This document shows, piece by piece, positions 1 to 10,799 of a DNA stretch of 64,000 bases. Position 1 is the stretch's first letter. Each line of letters begins with the position of its first letter. The position numbers were made by a program, and so were the translations under genes. Under the pieces are notes generated by a model that did not search any database, was not told the origin of the DNA, and saw only the letters and a list, made by a program, of their open reading frames with translations. Source of the stretch: Dama dama (taxonomy: Eukaryota; Chordata; Mammalia; Artiodactyla; Cervidae); contig NC_083681.1 in NCBI RefSeq assembly GCF_033118175.1, positions 18,742,001 to 18,806,000 of the forward strand, given 5' to 3'.

Positions 1-622
1 TTCTTCTGTTAGGTCCATGCCATTTCTGTCCTTTATTGTGCCCATCTTTGCATGAAATATTCCCTTGGTATCTCTAATTTTTTGAAAGAGATCTCTAGTC
101 TTTCCCATCCTATTATTTTCCTCTATTTCTTTGCACTGATCCTTGAGGAAGGCTTTCCTATCTCTCCCTGCTATTCTTTAAAACTCTGCATTCAAATAGG
201 TATATCTTTCCTTGTCTCTTTTGCCTCTAGCTTCTCTTCTTCTCTCAGCTATTTGTAAGGCCTCCTCAGACAACCATTTTGCCTTTTTGCATTTCTTTTT
301 CTTGGGGACGGTCTTGATCACTGCCTCATGTACAGTGTCACAAACCTCAGTCCATCGTTCTTCAGGCACACTGTTTATCAGATCTACTCCCTTGAGTCTA
401 TTTGTCACTTCCTCTGTATAATCGTAAGGGATTTGATTTAGGTTATACCTGAATGGTCTAGTGGTTTTCCCTACTTTCTTCAATTTCAGTCTGAATTTGG
501 TAATAACGAGTTCATGATCTGAGCCATAGTCAGCTTCCGGTCTTATTTTTGCTGATTGTATATAGCTTCTCCATCTTTGGCTGCAAAGAATGTAATCAAT
601 CTGATTTCAGTATTGACCACTC
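1..622 (-). mobile_element. BovB LINE fragment (endonuclease/RT linker part), runs off left edge
   Basis: Read on the minus strand, this matches the part of the BovB ORF between endonuclease and reverse transcriptase that also appears at 11640-12240 and 54330-54960. The 178-483 frame contains a lysine-rich segment ending in KAKWLSEEALQIAERRREA, shared with those copies. The 3' end lies outside the window. Its inner end abuts a plus-strand copy at about 622. Confidence 0.9.
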
Positions 623-2604
623 TGATAGATAGAGTGACTGAAGAACTACGGCCGGACATTTGTAACATTGTACAATAGGTGGTGATCAAAACCATCCCCA
701 AGAAAAAGAAAGGCAAAATGGTTTTCTGAAGAGGCCTTACAAATAGCTGAGAAAAGAAGAGAAGCTAAAAGCAAAAGAGAAAAGGAAAGATGTACACATC
801 TATTTGCAGAATTCCAAAGAATAGCAAGGGGAGATAAGAAAGCCTTCTTAAGTGATTAATGAAAAAAAATAGGAGAAGACAATAGAATGGGAAAGACTAG
901 AGATCTCTTCAAAAATATTAGAAATAACAAGGGAAATTTCCTGCAAAGATCGGTACAATAAAGGCCAGAAACTGTGTGGACCTAACAGAAGCAAAAGGTA
1001 TTAAAAAGAGATGGTAAGAATACACAGAAGAACTATACAATGGAGATCTTAATGACCCAGATAACCATGATGGTGTGATCACTCACCTAGAGCCAGATAT
1101 CCTGAAGTGTGAAATCAAGTGAGCCTTAGGAAACATCACTACAAACAAAGCTAGAGGAAGTGATGGAATTCCACCTGAGCTATTTCAAATCCTAAAAGAT
1201 GATGCTGTGAAAGTGCTGCGCTCAATATGCCAGCAAATTTGGAAAACTCAACAGCGGCCACAAGACTAGAAAACGTCAGTTTTCATTTCAATTCCAAAGA
1301 AAGGAAGGCAATGCCAAAGAAAGTTCAAACTATCATACAATTGTACTCATTTCACATGCTAGCAAAGTAATGCTCAAAATTCTCCATGCAAGCCATCAAC
1401 AGTACCTGAACCAAGAACTTCCAGATATTCAAGCTGGATTTAGAAAAGGCAGAGGAACAAGAGATCAAATTGCTAACATCCACTGGATCATAGAAAAAGC
1501 AAGAGAATTCCAGAAACACATGTAATTCTGCTTCATTGATTACACTAAAGCCTTTGACTGTGTGGATCACAACAAATTGTGGAAAATTCTTCAAGAGATG
1601 GGAATACCACACCACCTGATGTGCCTCCTGAGAAACCTATATGCAGATCAAGAAGCAACAGTTAGAACCAGACATGGAACAATGGACTGGTTCCAGATTG
1701 GGAAAGGAGTACAACAAAGCTATATATTGTCACCCTGCTTAATTAACTTATATGCAAGGTACATCATGTGAAATGCCAGGCTGGATGAAGCACAAACTGG
1801 AATCAAGATTTCTGGGAGAAATATCAATAACCTCAGATATGCAGATGACACCACCCTTATGGCAGAAAGTTAATAGGAACTAAAGAGCTTCTTGATGACG
1901 GTGAAGGAGGAGAGTGAAAAATCTGGCTTAAAACTCTACATTCAAAAAACTGAGGTCATGGCCTCCAGTCCCATCACTTCGTGGCAAAAAGATGGGGAAC
2001 CAATGTATACAGTAACAGATTTTATTTTCTTGGGCTCCAAAATCACTGTAGATGGTGACTGCAGCCATGAAATTAAAAAGATGCTTGCTCCTTCTAAGAA
2101 AAACTATGACAAATCTGGACAGCATATTAAAAAGCACATACACCAGTTTGCCAACAAAGGTCCATCTGGTCAAAGCTATGGTTTTTTTTCCATTACTCAT
2201 GTGTGGATGTGAGAGTTGGATCATAAAGAAGACTGATCGCTGAAGAACTGATGCTTTTGAACTGTGGTTTTGGAGAAGACTCTTGAGAGTCCCTTGGACG
2301 CTAAAGGGATCCAACCATTCCATCCTAAAGGAAATCAGTCCTGAATATTCATTGGAAGGACTGATGCTGAAGCTGAAGCTCTAATACTTTGCCACCTGAT
2401 GCAAGAGCTGATATTATAAAAGACCCTGATGTTCAGAAAGATTGAAGGCAGGAGGAGAAGGGGACAACAGAGAATGAGATGGCTGGATGGTATCACCGAC
2501 TCAATGGACATGAGCTTGAGCGAGCTCTGGGAGATGGTGAAGGACAGGGTAGCTGGTGTGCTGCAGTCCGTGGGGTCATACAGAGTCAGACTGAGCAACT
2601 GAAC
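623..2604 (+). mobile_element. BovB LINE, 5'-truncated, reaches the 3' end
   Basis: This copy begins in the pre-RT linker, passes through the RT palm (the segment encoding YADD lies near 1838-1850), the C-terminal region and the BovB 3' tail, and ends in the GACTGAGCAACTGAAC-type terminus at about 2604. Many stops and frameshifts (for example early stops near 858 and 1270) make it non-functional. It overlaps in consensus coordinates with the minus-strand copy before it, so the two are separate insertions or a rearrangement. Confidence 0.9.
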
Positions 2605-2639
2605 AACATCAACTGACAAAATTAAGTTGTGTGCAGACT

Positions 2640-2905
2640 CTCAGGTGGCCCCTCTCCTAATGTAGGATGAGCCTCTCTGGTGTCTTTAATCTTGTCTCGG
2701 TGGTTTCAAGGCTGCTACTTCCTTGATAAGCAACTGTATGAATCTGCTGTTTGAAACTCAGGGGAGGTCTTGGAAGCTGCAGTCTTGCGTACAAGAAATG
2801 AAGGAACAAAAAAAGGCCTCCATGCCCAGGAGCCCCACAGGGCCCTGCTCAGCATCACTACAGCCTCTACTGCTTGACCTCTGCTAACTTGAAAGGACAA
2901 GCTAA
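2640..2905 (-). repeat. LTR-like interspersed repeat, partial
   Basis: The stretch is clearly related to 5740-5935 (shared blocks: CTTCTCTGGTCCCTTTAATC-like, GCAACTG, GGAACTCAGG, CATGCC-GGGAGCCCCACA). The longer relative has an AATAAA signal on the minus strand, suggesting an endogenous retroviral LTR in minus orientation. The family is not identified. Confidence 0.5.
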
Positions 2906-3059
2906 CCCTTCCCCTGACCTGGTCTTCCTCCCTTTGACTAACTTATAAAAAATATTTACCATCTAAAAGAACTGAAGATGCTTTAGTTCTGTGTCTTTTT
3001 TCTACTGAAAACACAGGTAAAATCTTGTGTCCTATCCTTAAAAGGATCCTGGAAGCATG

Positions 3060-3640
3060 TTGTTGACTTAAAAAATAGTCAGAATGTAAAAGCTGAGAGT
3101 TATGTTTTTTTAGGTGCAAACTTTTAGGACTTCAAGCCTGGGAGACAGTATCTCAAGTGACCCTGAGAGAACTGCCCTGAGAGGCACAGGAAGGAACCAG
3201 ATTATACAGAAGTTTTACAGCACAGGGGAGGTAGTCTGAACATCAAAAGATTATTGTTATTTAAAGAAAACCAGATTATCCCAAGTTAAGGGATTTAGGG
3301 CTTATCTATGTATGGGAAGATATAAGAGTCTGGCCTCATTGAAATTATTGCTTTCATATGTATCTCAGCTATCTGCGGGCAGTAACCTGTGTTTTTTCAC
3401 TCTTGAGCTTCCTTGGTGTCCAAGTAGGGAGTGGCTGCAGTCTGATGGCTGCTAGATCACAGGTGGTCTCCTTCCTCTGCCCTTACGGCCCACCAGCTCA
3501 TATTGGAGGGATGCTGGTTGTAAGATGTTTAGTTACTGATATGGCAGGAAATAGGTGTGTCTCCTTCCTTACAGGTGTGTTCATTTTGCCTTTCAACATT
3601 CAGAATTTTCTCTGAGGTGTCAGAGAAGAGTGCCAACCCC
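3060..3640 (-). repeat. LTR-like repeat related to 18625-18840
   Basis: The block around 3065-3200 (TTGACTTAAAAAATAGTC ... GGACTTC-AGCC-GGGAGACAGTATCTCA) matches 18640-18760 at the same spacing. The extension to about 3640 resembles what I recall of a ruminant LTR, but this is memory only. An 85-residue frame at 3358-3615 shows no domain and is not treated as a gene. Confidence 0.4.
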
Positions 3641-4043
3641 TGGGACTCAGCTAGGGTGCCCTGGGCCTGGGTCATGCCTTCCCATGATTCTGCAGGCCCT
3701 TGGGACTAGGAACTGGGGTCATAAAGTTCCTGATTCATTGACATGAGGATGTTGGTGGGTCTTGTAGACTCCTGCTTCTGGAAAGGAGATAAGAAAGACA
3801 AGAGAAAAAGAGATGGGACCAATTTTCCCTGATCACGTCCTTCCTGGGGCAAGGTTCAGGTGGCCAAAGTGGGGAGCAGGCCATGAGAAGATACTAAGAA
3901 AGAAAATAGATTTCAAAAAATGAAATGTAGCTTGAGGAACTCCAAATTTAGCAGCTACAGAAACCCCAAATTTGAATGAAATGATTTTTTTAACTGTTTA
4001 AGAAGAGAGGTGATATGATAATGGAAGTGTTGCCAAAAGCTTG
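3641..4043. other. No recognisable gene or repeat
   Basis: There is no long reading frame with recognisable motifs and no clear repeat family. It may be unique intergenic DNA or decayed repeat. Confidence 0.4.
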
Positions 4044-4053
4044 CCTCTCTGTA

Positions 4054-4233
4054 TCTGCTTGTGCGTTCTCAGTTGTATCCGGCTTTTTGCAACCCCTTGG
4101 ACTGTAGTCCACCAGACTTCTCTGTCCCTGGGATTTCCCAGGCAAGAATACTGGAGTAGGTTTCCATTTTGTTTTCTAGGAGATCTTCTGCATGAGCAGG
4201 CAAATTCTTTACCAGTGAGTCACCTGGGAAGTC
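4054..4233 (-). mobile_element. Bov-tA SINE with TSD
   Basis: On the minus strand this is a tRNA-like head (ends GGGAAGTCC on the plus strand) joined to the BovB-derived body with the conserved CAAGAATACTGGAGT block. It is flanked by a 10-bp direct repeat CCTCTCTGTA at 4044-4053 and 4234-4243. Confidence 0.9.
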
Positions 4234-4669
4234 CCTCTCTGTACACTGGTCCAAAATCAAATCCCAGAGACAGAGTTTGTGATGTAATAGAAAGTTCTGT
4301 TCAGTTCAGTTCAATCGTTCAATCATGTCCAACTCTTTATGACCCCATGGACTGCAGCACACCAGGCTTCTCTGTCCATCACCAACTCCCAGAGTCTACT
4401 TAAACTCATGCCTATCGAGTCGGTGGTGCCATCCAGCCATCTCATTCTCTGTCATCCCCTTCTCCTCCTGCCTTCAATTATTCCTAGCATCAGGGTCTTT
4501 TCCAATAAGTCAGTTCTTCAAATCAGGTGACCAAAGTATTGGAGCTTCAGCTTCAGCATCAGTCCTTCCAATGAATATTCAGGATTGATTTCCTTTAGGA
4601 TTGGCTGGTTTGATCCCATTACAGTCTAAGGGACTCTCACGAGTGTTCTCCAACACCAAAGTTCAAAAG

Positions 4670-5188
4670 TGTCAGGCGAGTGTATGCTCCTCGGTTCTTT
4701 GTCTCGTCACAACAAAGATTTGGAGTGACGGACATTAAAGCCCCCTCGGCGAGTCACGGCTCTCGGGTCTTGGACAGACCGTGTTATAGCTCTTAAAAAA
4801 ATCAGTGTTACAGCTCAGTGTTACAGCTCTATTTATTTAGATAATAGCAGGAAAATCCATTTTCGAGGCGTGAGGGCACGTGGACCCAAAGAAGCAAAGA
4901 GAAGAGTGCCCCATTGCGCGGGAGAGAGAGAGAGAAAGAGAAAGAGCGTACGCACGCGTGGGAGAGAGAGAGAGAGCCCTTTGGCTCTTCTTTTTATGTT
5001 TTTTCCTTCCCCCTGGGCCTGTCCTATGCAAATTGGGCTTAGGCAGGAGTGCTCTTCTACCTGAAGTCCTCACTCCGGTCCTCGGACCTTCTTTGACCTT
5101 CCTCTGCTCTATTTTCACGGACTTTTCCCTTCCTGTCTTTCAGCCACCACCATTTTGGACTCCTTTTCCCTATTCTAACTACCTAACA
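4670..5188 (-). mobile_element. Solo LTR of an endogenous retrovirus (class I-like) inside BovB
   Basis: The block has TG...CA ends (minus strand starts TGTTAGGTAG, ends CGCCTGACA) and a 4-bp duplication AAAG at 4666-4669 and 5189-5192. On the minus strand there is a TATA-like ATAAAAAG, an AATAAA signal near 4830, and a U5-like tail. There is no internal retroviral sequence, so it is a solo LTR left by recombination. The class I assignment rests on the 4-bp TSD and layout. Confidence 0.85.
4920..4977. repeat. (GA)n-rich simple repeats within the LTR
   Basis: Two GAGAGA tracts are separated by a CpG-bearing CGTACGCACGCGTG segment, all inside the LTR U3/R region. Confidence 0.85.
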
Positions 5189-5565
5189 AAAGCATCAGTT
5201 CTTCAGTGCTCAGCCTTCTTTATGATCCAACTCTCACATCCACACATGAGTAATGGAAAAACCATAGCTTTGACCAGACGGACCTTTGTTGGCAAAGTAA
5301 CATCTCTGCTTTTTAACATGCTGTCCAGCTTTGTCTTAACTTTTCTTCCAAGGAGCAAGTGTCTTTTAATTTCATGGCTTCAGTCACCATCTGCAGTGAT
5401 TTTGGAGCTCAAGAAAATAAAGTCTCTCACTGTTTCCCGTTGTTTCCCCATCTATTTGCATGAATTAATGGGACAAGATGCCATGATCTTAGTTTTTGAA
5501 TGTGGACTTTTAAGTCAGCTTTTTCACTCTTCTCTTTCACTTTCATCAAGAGGCTCTTTGTAGTA

Positions 5566-5935
5566 GAAAAGGAAAACTTTATTGTTTTGCCAGGCAAAGG
5601 GAGACACATAGGGATCCTGTCTCAAAAAACTGTGTGTCTCAACCCCAAGAAATCTGAGGAGGATTTTTATAACAGGAAGTCAAAGGTGAGGGTCTCTGAC
5701 AAGATTGGTGTGTGAGGGATCTCAGGTTGTTGGCTCCTAATCCTGATGAGCTTCTCTGGTCCCTTTAATCTTGCCTCAGGTGCTTTCTTGGCTGCTTCTC
5801 CCTTAATTAGCAACTGTTCCATTCCACCCTTTGGAACTCAGGAAAGGTCATAATGGCTGCAGTCTTTCTTACAAGAAACGGGGGATAGAAAGTTCTCCAT
5901 GCCTGGGAGCCCCACATGGCCCTTCTCTGTTTCAC
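5566..5935 (-). repeat. LTR-like repeat, related to 2640-2905
   Basis: Its plus-strand left edge reads AAGGAAAACTTTATTGTTTTGCC, so the minus strand carries CAATAAAG, a polyadenylation-type signal expected near an LTR 3' end. The remainder matches 2640-2905. No clear TG/CA ends or TSD were found. Confidence 0.5.
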
Positions 5936-6175
5936 AAGCACAGATTGGAGTAATAGCTTTGAAGATCGAGGAATCTCCAAGCCAAGGAGTAAAGGCAGCC
6001 ACTAGAAGTTTAAAGCCATGAGAAGGAAGTAACTCTGTCAATTTAGGCCTTAACTATAGCCCAGTAAAACTGATTTCAGACTTCTGACCTCCAAAACTAA
6101 AAGAGAATAGATTTGTGTTGTTTTAAGCCACTAAATTGGTGGTAATTTGTTACAGCAGCTGTAAGAAACAAATGC
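5936..6175 (+). repeat. MaLR (MLT1-type) LTR fragment
   Basis: The 3' end follows the MLT1 pattern: GATTTCAGACTTCTGACCTCC, GAGAATA, TTGTTTTAAGCCACTAAATT, GGTAATTTGTTACAGCAGC. This is an old mammalian ERVL-MaLR LTR. The left boundary with the LTR-like repeat is approximate. Confidence 0.7.
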
Positions 6176-6345
6176 AGATATAGCACATACACTAAGTTGT
6201 ATGGGATCATGATGTACTGTCAAGTGAAAAGCAAGTTTCAGAATAATTGTATAATATGATTCCATTTTAGTAAAAATCACCAACTAAGTAATTTAGTACT
6301 TTTATATATACGTGTATATAAACATTCTAAAAACACAAACATTCA

Positions 6346-7012
6346 TTCAACTCCACATTCAAAAACTAAGATCATGGCATCTGGTCCCCTTACTTCATGG
6401 CAAATAGATGGGGAACCAATGGAAATAGTGAGACTTTATTTTGGGGGGCTCCAAAATCACTGCAGATGGTGACTGTAGCCATGAAATTAAAAGACACTTC
6501 ATCCTTGGAAGAAAAGTTATGACCAACCTAGACAGCATATTAAAAAGCAGAGACATTACTTTGCCAACAAAGGTCTGTACAGTCAAAGCTGTGGTTTTTC
6601 CAGTAGTCATGTATGTATGTGAGAGTTGGAACATAAAGAAGGCTAAATGCTGAAGAATTGATACTTTGAACTGTGGTATTGGAGAAGACTCTTGAGAGTC
6701 CCTTGGACTGCAAGGAGATCCAACCAGTCCATCCTAAAGGAGATCAGTCCTGAATGCTCATTAGAAGGACTGATGCTGAAGCTGAAGCTTCAATACTTTG
6801 ACCACCTGATGTGAAGAGCTGATTCATTTGAAAAGACCCTGATGCTGGGAAAGAATGAGGGCAGGAGGAGAAGGGGACAACAGAGGATGAGATGGTTGGA
6901 TGGCATCACTAATAAAATGAACATGAATTTGAAGGACAGGAAAGCCTGTCATGCTGCAGTCCATGGGGTCATAAAGAGTCGGACTCAACTGAGGGACTGT
7001 AACAGCAACAGC
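6346..7012 (+). mobile_element. BovB LINE 3' end, 5'-truncated
   Basis: It begins at the segment encoding ...KIMASGP and runs to the BovB 3' terminus (GACTCAACTGAGGGACTGTAACAGC). Part of the frame is open (6441-6653) but it carries no catalytic domain. Confidence 0.9.
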
Positions 7013-7054
7013 TATGTGTGTGTGTGTGTGTGTATGTATGTATATATATATATT
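7013..7054. repeat. (TG)n/(TA)n microsatellite at a BovB 3' end
   Basis: TGTGTG followed by TATGTATG and TATATA directly follows the BovB tail, a common place for tail-derived microsatellites. Confidence 0.85.
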
Positions 7055-7449
7055 CATATCTTTATGCTCACCTGTGTTTATATGAGCAAGAAGAAGGGTG
7101 TGAAAGACTACACATCAGATAATGATTGATAATGATTTACGTTGTGAGGGTGGTGGTGAGAGGGTGAGAAGGGGAATAAGGGAGAATTGTTTTATACATC
7201 TTCATTTTGTTTGTTTGGTTGGTTGGTTGATTTTTGTTTGTTTTTTTTTAAATGGGCACATGCTACCTTGGAAATTTGAAAATTATTCGATTAAGACATT
7301 TTCAATAAGTCATGTTTGGCTCAACATATTACCCCCACAGGAAAATGGGGTTCAGGGAACATAGTCAACCACTGATGTAGATTCCAAATTTATGGACAAA
7401 GTTATATGTATTTTCTAAACATAAACTCTTCCTCAGAAAGTAGCACTAG
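7055..7449. other. No recognisable gene; simple T/G-rich tract
   Basis: The stretch contains a GTTTGTTTGGTTGG-type low-complexity tract near 7208-7250. Nothing else is recognised. Confidence 0.4.
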
Positions 7450-8105
7450 TGATATGGAGCTGGACCATATGGTCCTTGCCCCCCAAACAATGTCCTCTGC
7501 CTGCCTTTTGTCTGTGGAAAACTTTAATCAAAGAATAAGTCTAATCAGAGAAGTGAGAAATGCTGAGACAAAGGAAAACAGTCTAAGGAGACTAAATAAT
7601 AATAATGTAATCATTAATCATAGTCAAGGACCTTTAGTTCTTTCTCAAGATCTGTAGATAATATTATGAACCATATCCTGTGAACTGTCTTATAGATACT
7701 AAAACCCCAGGTGGAAAAGTTGATGAGCAGACTGTATCCAGGACATGAGCTGCCACAATTCTGAGAACTGACTGCAAAGAAGTGTGAACAAGCGCCCTCC
7801 AGAACTGAAGATTAACTGTACCTAAAACCACCAAGATGATGCCATTCAGACCACTGATGGCCAGTTTGAAGATGACTGTTAGAGATGACTGTGCTGTCTC
7901 TGCCTTAGACATCCTCCCGCACCCCACTGTGTCTATAAATGCTGTCACCCACTGCTTGTCAGGGGGGAAGTCGGCCTTTGAACAGATGTCTGCCACCCTC
8001 CTCGCACAGTTGCCAGCAAGTAAAATAAAGCAAACTTTCCTTTCCACCAAACTGGCCTTTTGAGCAGTGAGCAGCTGGACCCCTCACACACTCCTTTTGG
8101 TAACA
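7450..8105 (+). mobile_element. Solo LTR-like element
   Basis: A 656-bp block starts TGATATGGAGC and ends TTGGTAACA (TG...CA). It has an AATAAA signal at about 8022 followed by a U5-like segment (GCAAACTTTCCTTTCC). The 5' half has a second copy on the opposite strand at 56573-56929, which confirms a dispersed repeat and the 5' end. No convincing TSD is visible. The 128-residue minus-strand frame at 7664-8050 is a shadow. Confidence 0.7.
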
Positions 8106-8271
8106 TTCGTGGTATTGCTCTAGCTTTGCTCCAAAACGAGTGCAGCCTCTTACTGAGGATTATTAATCAGTCTACATTATTTTGGCATCAGGATTAAAAT
8201 ACATTGAGTGGATCTGTGGACAGTAATCCACAGGCTTTCGTCAAAGGAAATTTACTGAAATATTTTGTTTG

Positions 8272-8455
8272 GGGAGACTTCTCCGGTGGTCCTCTGTCTT
8301 AAGACTCCTCGCTCCCTATGCATGGGACCCAGATTCCGTTCCTGTCAGGGAACAAGATCCCACATGCCACAGCTAAGAGCTTGCATGCCACAACTAAGAC
8401 CTGCCACACCAAATACATAGATAAAAACTGTAAAAGAAATATTTTTAAAATGTGT
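8272..8455 (+). mobile_element. CHR-type tRNA SINE
   Basis: A tRNA-like head (ACTTCTCCGGTGGTCC ... GGGACCCAGATTC) is followed by the body GGGAACAAGATCCCACATGCC and an A/T-rich tail. This fits the older cetartiodactyl CHR family rather than Bov-tA. Confidence 0.7.
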
Positions 8456-8494
8456 TCAGGTATTGGAGATTCTGCACATAATAATCTTACTTCT

Positions 8495-8697
8495 GGGGCT
8501 TCCCTAGTGGCTCAGATAGTAAAGACTCTAGCTGCAATGCAGGAGACCTGGGTTTGATCCCTGGGTCAGGGAGATCCCCTGGAGAAAGAAATGGCTACTC
8601 CAGTATTTTTGCCTGGAGAATTCCCTAGATAGAGGAGCCTGGCAGGCTGGCAAAGAGTCAGACAGGACTGAGTGAGTAACTTTCACTTTCACTTTTC
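8495..8697 (+). mobile_element. Bov-tA SINE with 12-bp TSD
   Basis: The head reads GGGGCTTCCCTAGTGGCTCAG, followed by the BovB-derived body and a TTTCACTTTCACTTTT tail. It is flanked by AATCTTACTTCT at 8483-8494 and 8698-8709. Confidence 0.92.
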
Positions 8698-8727
8698 AAT
8701 CTTACTTCTTAGAAGCACCAAAAAAGA

Positions 8728-8785
8728 GCTACCACTTATTGAGCACCTACTGTGTGCCAGATACTTAACGTAATTTTCAATCCTG
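8728..8785 (+). repeat. MIR SINE core fragment
   Basis: TTATTGAGCACCTACTGTGTGCCAG is the well-known MIR consensus stretch (ancient mammalian SINE). Confidence 0.75.
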
Positions 8786-9360
8786 TTTCAGTTATCTGTT
8801 GCTATGTACCAAATCACCCCAAATCTTACTGGCTTCAAACAACAATCATTTTATTATCTCTTGTGGTTTCTGTGGATCAGAAATTTCAGAAGGTCTGGGC
8901 CAGGCGGTTCTGGCTTAAAATCTTTCTTGTGGTTGCAGTCAGAAGGTAGCTGAAGCTAGAAGGCAAGGGGTGAGGGTGTGGGAGTGTTATGGCAACAGCA
9001 TCCAGGGGCTGACAAGCATCTCTCTCCATTTAGATCCATGTGGTCTCTTACTGCTATGCTTAGTTGCTCAGTCATGTCCTACTCTTTGCGACCCATGGAC
9101 TGTAGCCCTCCAGCCTCCTCTGTCCATGGGGATTCTCCAGGCAAGAATACTGGAGTGGGTTGCCATGCTGTCCTCCAGGGGATCTTCCCAACCCAGGGAT
9201 GGAAAGCAGGTCTTTCCTATTGCAGACGGATTCTTTACCATCTGAGCTCTCTGGTCTCTTATTGTGGCCTAATTTGGGCTTCCTCACAACCTGATGACTT
9301 TAGAGTAATTGGTCTGCTTATGCAGCAGCTGGGTTGCCCTCTAGGCAAGTGTCTAAAAAT
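8786..9360 (+). repeat. Ancient mammalian repeat, split by a SINE
   Basis: CAGTTATCTGTTGCTATGTACC and CCAAATCTTACTGGCTTCAAAC match a common old mammalian interspersed repeat. The continuation after the SINE (GGGCTTCCTCACAACCTGATGAC) fits the same element. I do not name the family with confidence. Confidence 0.45.
9051..9251 (-). mobile_element. Bov-tA SINE with 10-bp TSD
   Basis: It is an antisense Bov-tA body with its tRNA-like end shortened. The flanking direct repeat TGGTCTCTTA is at 9041-9050 and 9252-9261. It interrupts the older repeat described at 8786-9360. Confidence 0.9.
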
Positions 9361-9534
9361 AAAAAAGCCATAAGTATTGTTTAAGTGATCCAACCAAAGA
9401 CTACCATGAATATACATGTAATTTAAAAAGTTGAATTTATTACTCCTTGAAGTGAGAGAGAACAAACCCATGGGAGAATTATCAGATATCAGATATCGTG
9501 GTAAGAGGATGTTAGAAAGGACTTGTTAGGATTT

Positions 9535-9745
9535 GGGCTTTCCAGGTGGCACTAGTGGGAAAGAACCCACCTGCCAATGCAGGAGATGTAATAGACTCTG
9601 GGGTTGGGAAGATCCCCTGGAAGAGGGCATGGCAATCCACTCCAGTATTCTTGCCTGGAGAATCCCATGGACAGAGGAGTCTGGCAGGCTACAGTCCATA
9701 GGGTTGCAAAGAGTTGGACACGATTGAGCAACTTAGCATGCATGC
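9535..9745 (+). mobile_element. Bov-tA SINE
   Basis: GGGCTTTCCAGGTGGCACTAG head, GTATTCTTGCCTGGAGAATCC body and an end at GAGCAACTTAGCATGCATG. No clear TSD was found. Confidence 0.88.
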
Positions 9746-10233
9746 ATGTATGAGTGGTTTGAGGGAGGGTCTGAGTAAGCAGGGATTGATTTGCCCTAGA
9801 TTGAATGCTGTGAGATTGGATGCAATTCTGATTGGTATCTCAATAAACTAGACTAGGGTGAGGATTAAACTACAATTGACAGTGAAATAGCAGTCACTCA
9901 TTTTGACTAAAGGGGGAGAGTTGGTATGTTGAGGGTGTCACAGTGAGAGACCTTTTTTGTTTGTTTAGATAAAATTTTGAAGTAGCCTTGTTTTGTCTCA
10001 TTTTATCATGGGCTCAAAGCAGTCTTGTCTTAGAGCGGTACTCTGAGATTGTTTATGTTCAATAAGAGAAAAATATGACCTAGCAATAAGTGCCAGGCCA
10101 GCTTCCAAATGTTAAAAACTGCTTATTTTCTTTCTCAGCATCTTCTTTCAAGACCTAAACTTGGAAGTCACATAGCATCACCCTCACCATAATTACAAAC
10201 CCCTCCAGATACAAGGGGAGTGAATATAGACCA
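9746..10233. other. No recognisable gene or repeat
   Basis: No coding potential and no clear repeat match is seen. A plausible decayed repeat cannot be excluded. Confidence 0.4.
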
Positions 10234-10572
10234 TGTTACAACCTGAATGGTTTGTGTGTCTCCAAAATTCATATGCTGAAATTTAATTCTCAGTGTTATC
10301 ATATTTGAAAGTGAGGCCTTTGAGAGGTAGGTAATTAGGTAGTAAGACTGAAAACCAGAGAGCTAGCTTGCTTTTTTCTTCTGTGTGAGGACACAGTGAG
10401 AAGTTAGCAGTTGCAGTTAGCAGTCTGCAACTAAGAAGAGGGCTCTCACCAGAACCCAACCATGCTGGCACCCTGATCTTGGACTTGCAGCTTCCAGAAC
10501 TGTAAGAAATAAATGTCCATTGTTTAAGGCATTCAATATATGGTAATTTTTTAAGGCAGCTCAAGTAAGAAA
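10234..10572 (+). repeat. MaLR LTR, near full length
   Basis: It follows the MaLR LTR order: TGTTACAACCTGAATGGTTTGTGTG, CAAAATTCATATGCTGAAAT, GTGAGGACACAGTGAGAAG, TTGGACTTGCAGCTTCCAGAACTG, AAATAAATGTCCATTG, then a degraded 3' end. The minus-strand 93-residue frame here is not a gene. Confidence 0.8.
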
Positions 10573-10579
10573 ATCCCCA

Positions 10580-10710
10580 GCTTTTTCTTTTTTTAATATT
10601 CTGGCCACATCACAAGGCATGTGGGATCTTATTCCTCACCCAGGGATTAAACCTGTGCCCACTGTATTGGAACTGCAGAGTCTAAACCACTAGACCATCA
10701 GGGAAGTCTT
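10580..10710 (-). mobile_element. CHR-type tRNA SINE fragment
   Basis: On the plus strand it shows CATGTGGGATCTTATTCC ... CCACTAGACCATCAGGGAAGT, an antisense tRNA-like head of the CHR type. Confidence 0.65.
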
Positions 10711-10799
10711 ACTTTATCACACCTCTTTATAGGAGATGTGTCAAAGTCACATGAAAATGAGTGTATGGAATGCGAGCTATTGTTGCAGATATATTTGGA

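Larger units (their letters stand above)
4300..5562 (-). mobile_element. BovB LINE 3' part, interrupted by a solo LTR
   Basis: It starts with the antisense 3' terminus (repeated TTCAGT) and runs through the C-terminal and RT-flanking region to about 5562. An LTR splits it at 4670-5188: BovB sequence stops at TTCAAAAG and resumes with AAAGCATCAGTTCTTC. The apparent 227-residue plus-strand frame across 4880-5563 is an artefact of the LTR joined to antisense BovB. Confidence 0.9.

Noticed and set aside
4880..5563. 227-residue plus-strand frame
   Set aside because: It joins solo LTR sequence to antisense BovB, so it is a chance fusion.
7664..8050. 128-residue minus-strand frame
   Set aside because: It lies wholly inside the LTR-like element and on its antisense strand.
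8495..8697. tRNA genes in the heads of Bov-tA and CHR SINEs
   Set aside because: The heads are tRNA-derived but diverged and fused to SINE bodies; no cloverleaf with a proper anticodon arm was supported.
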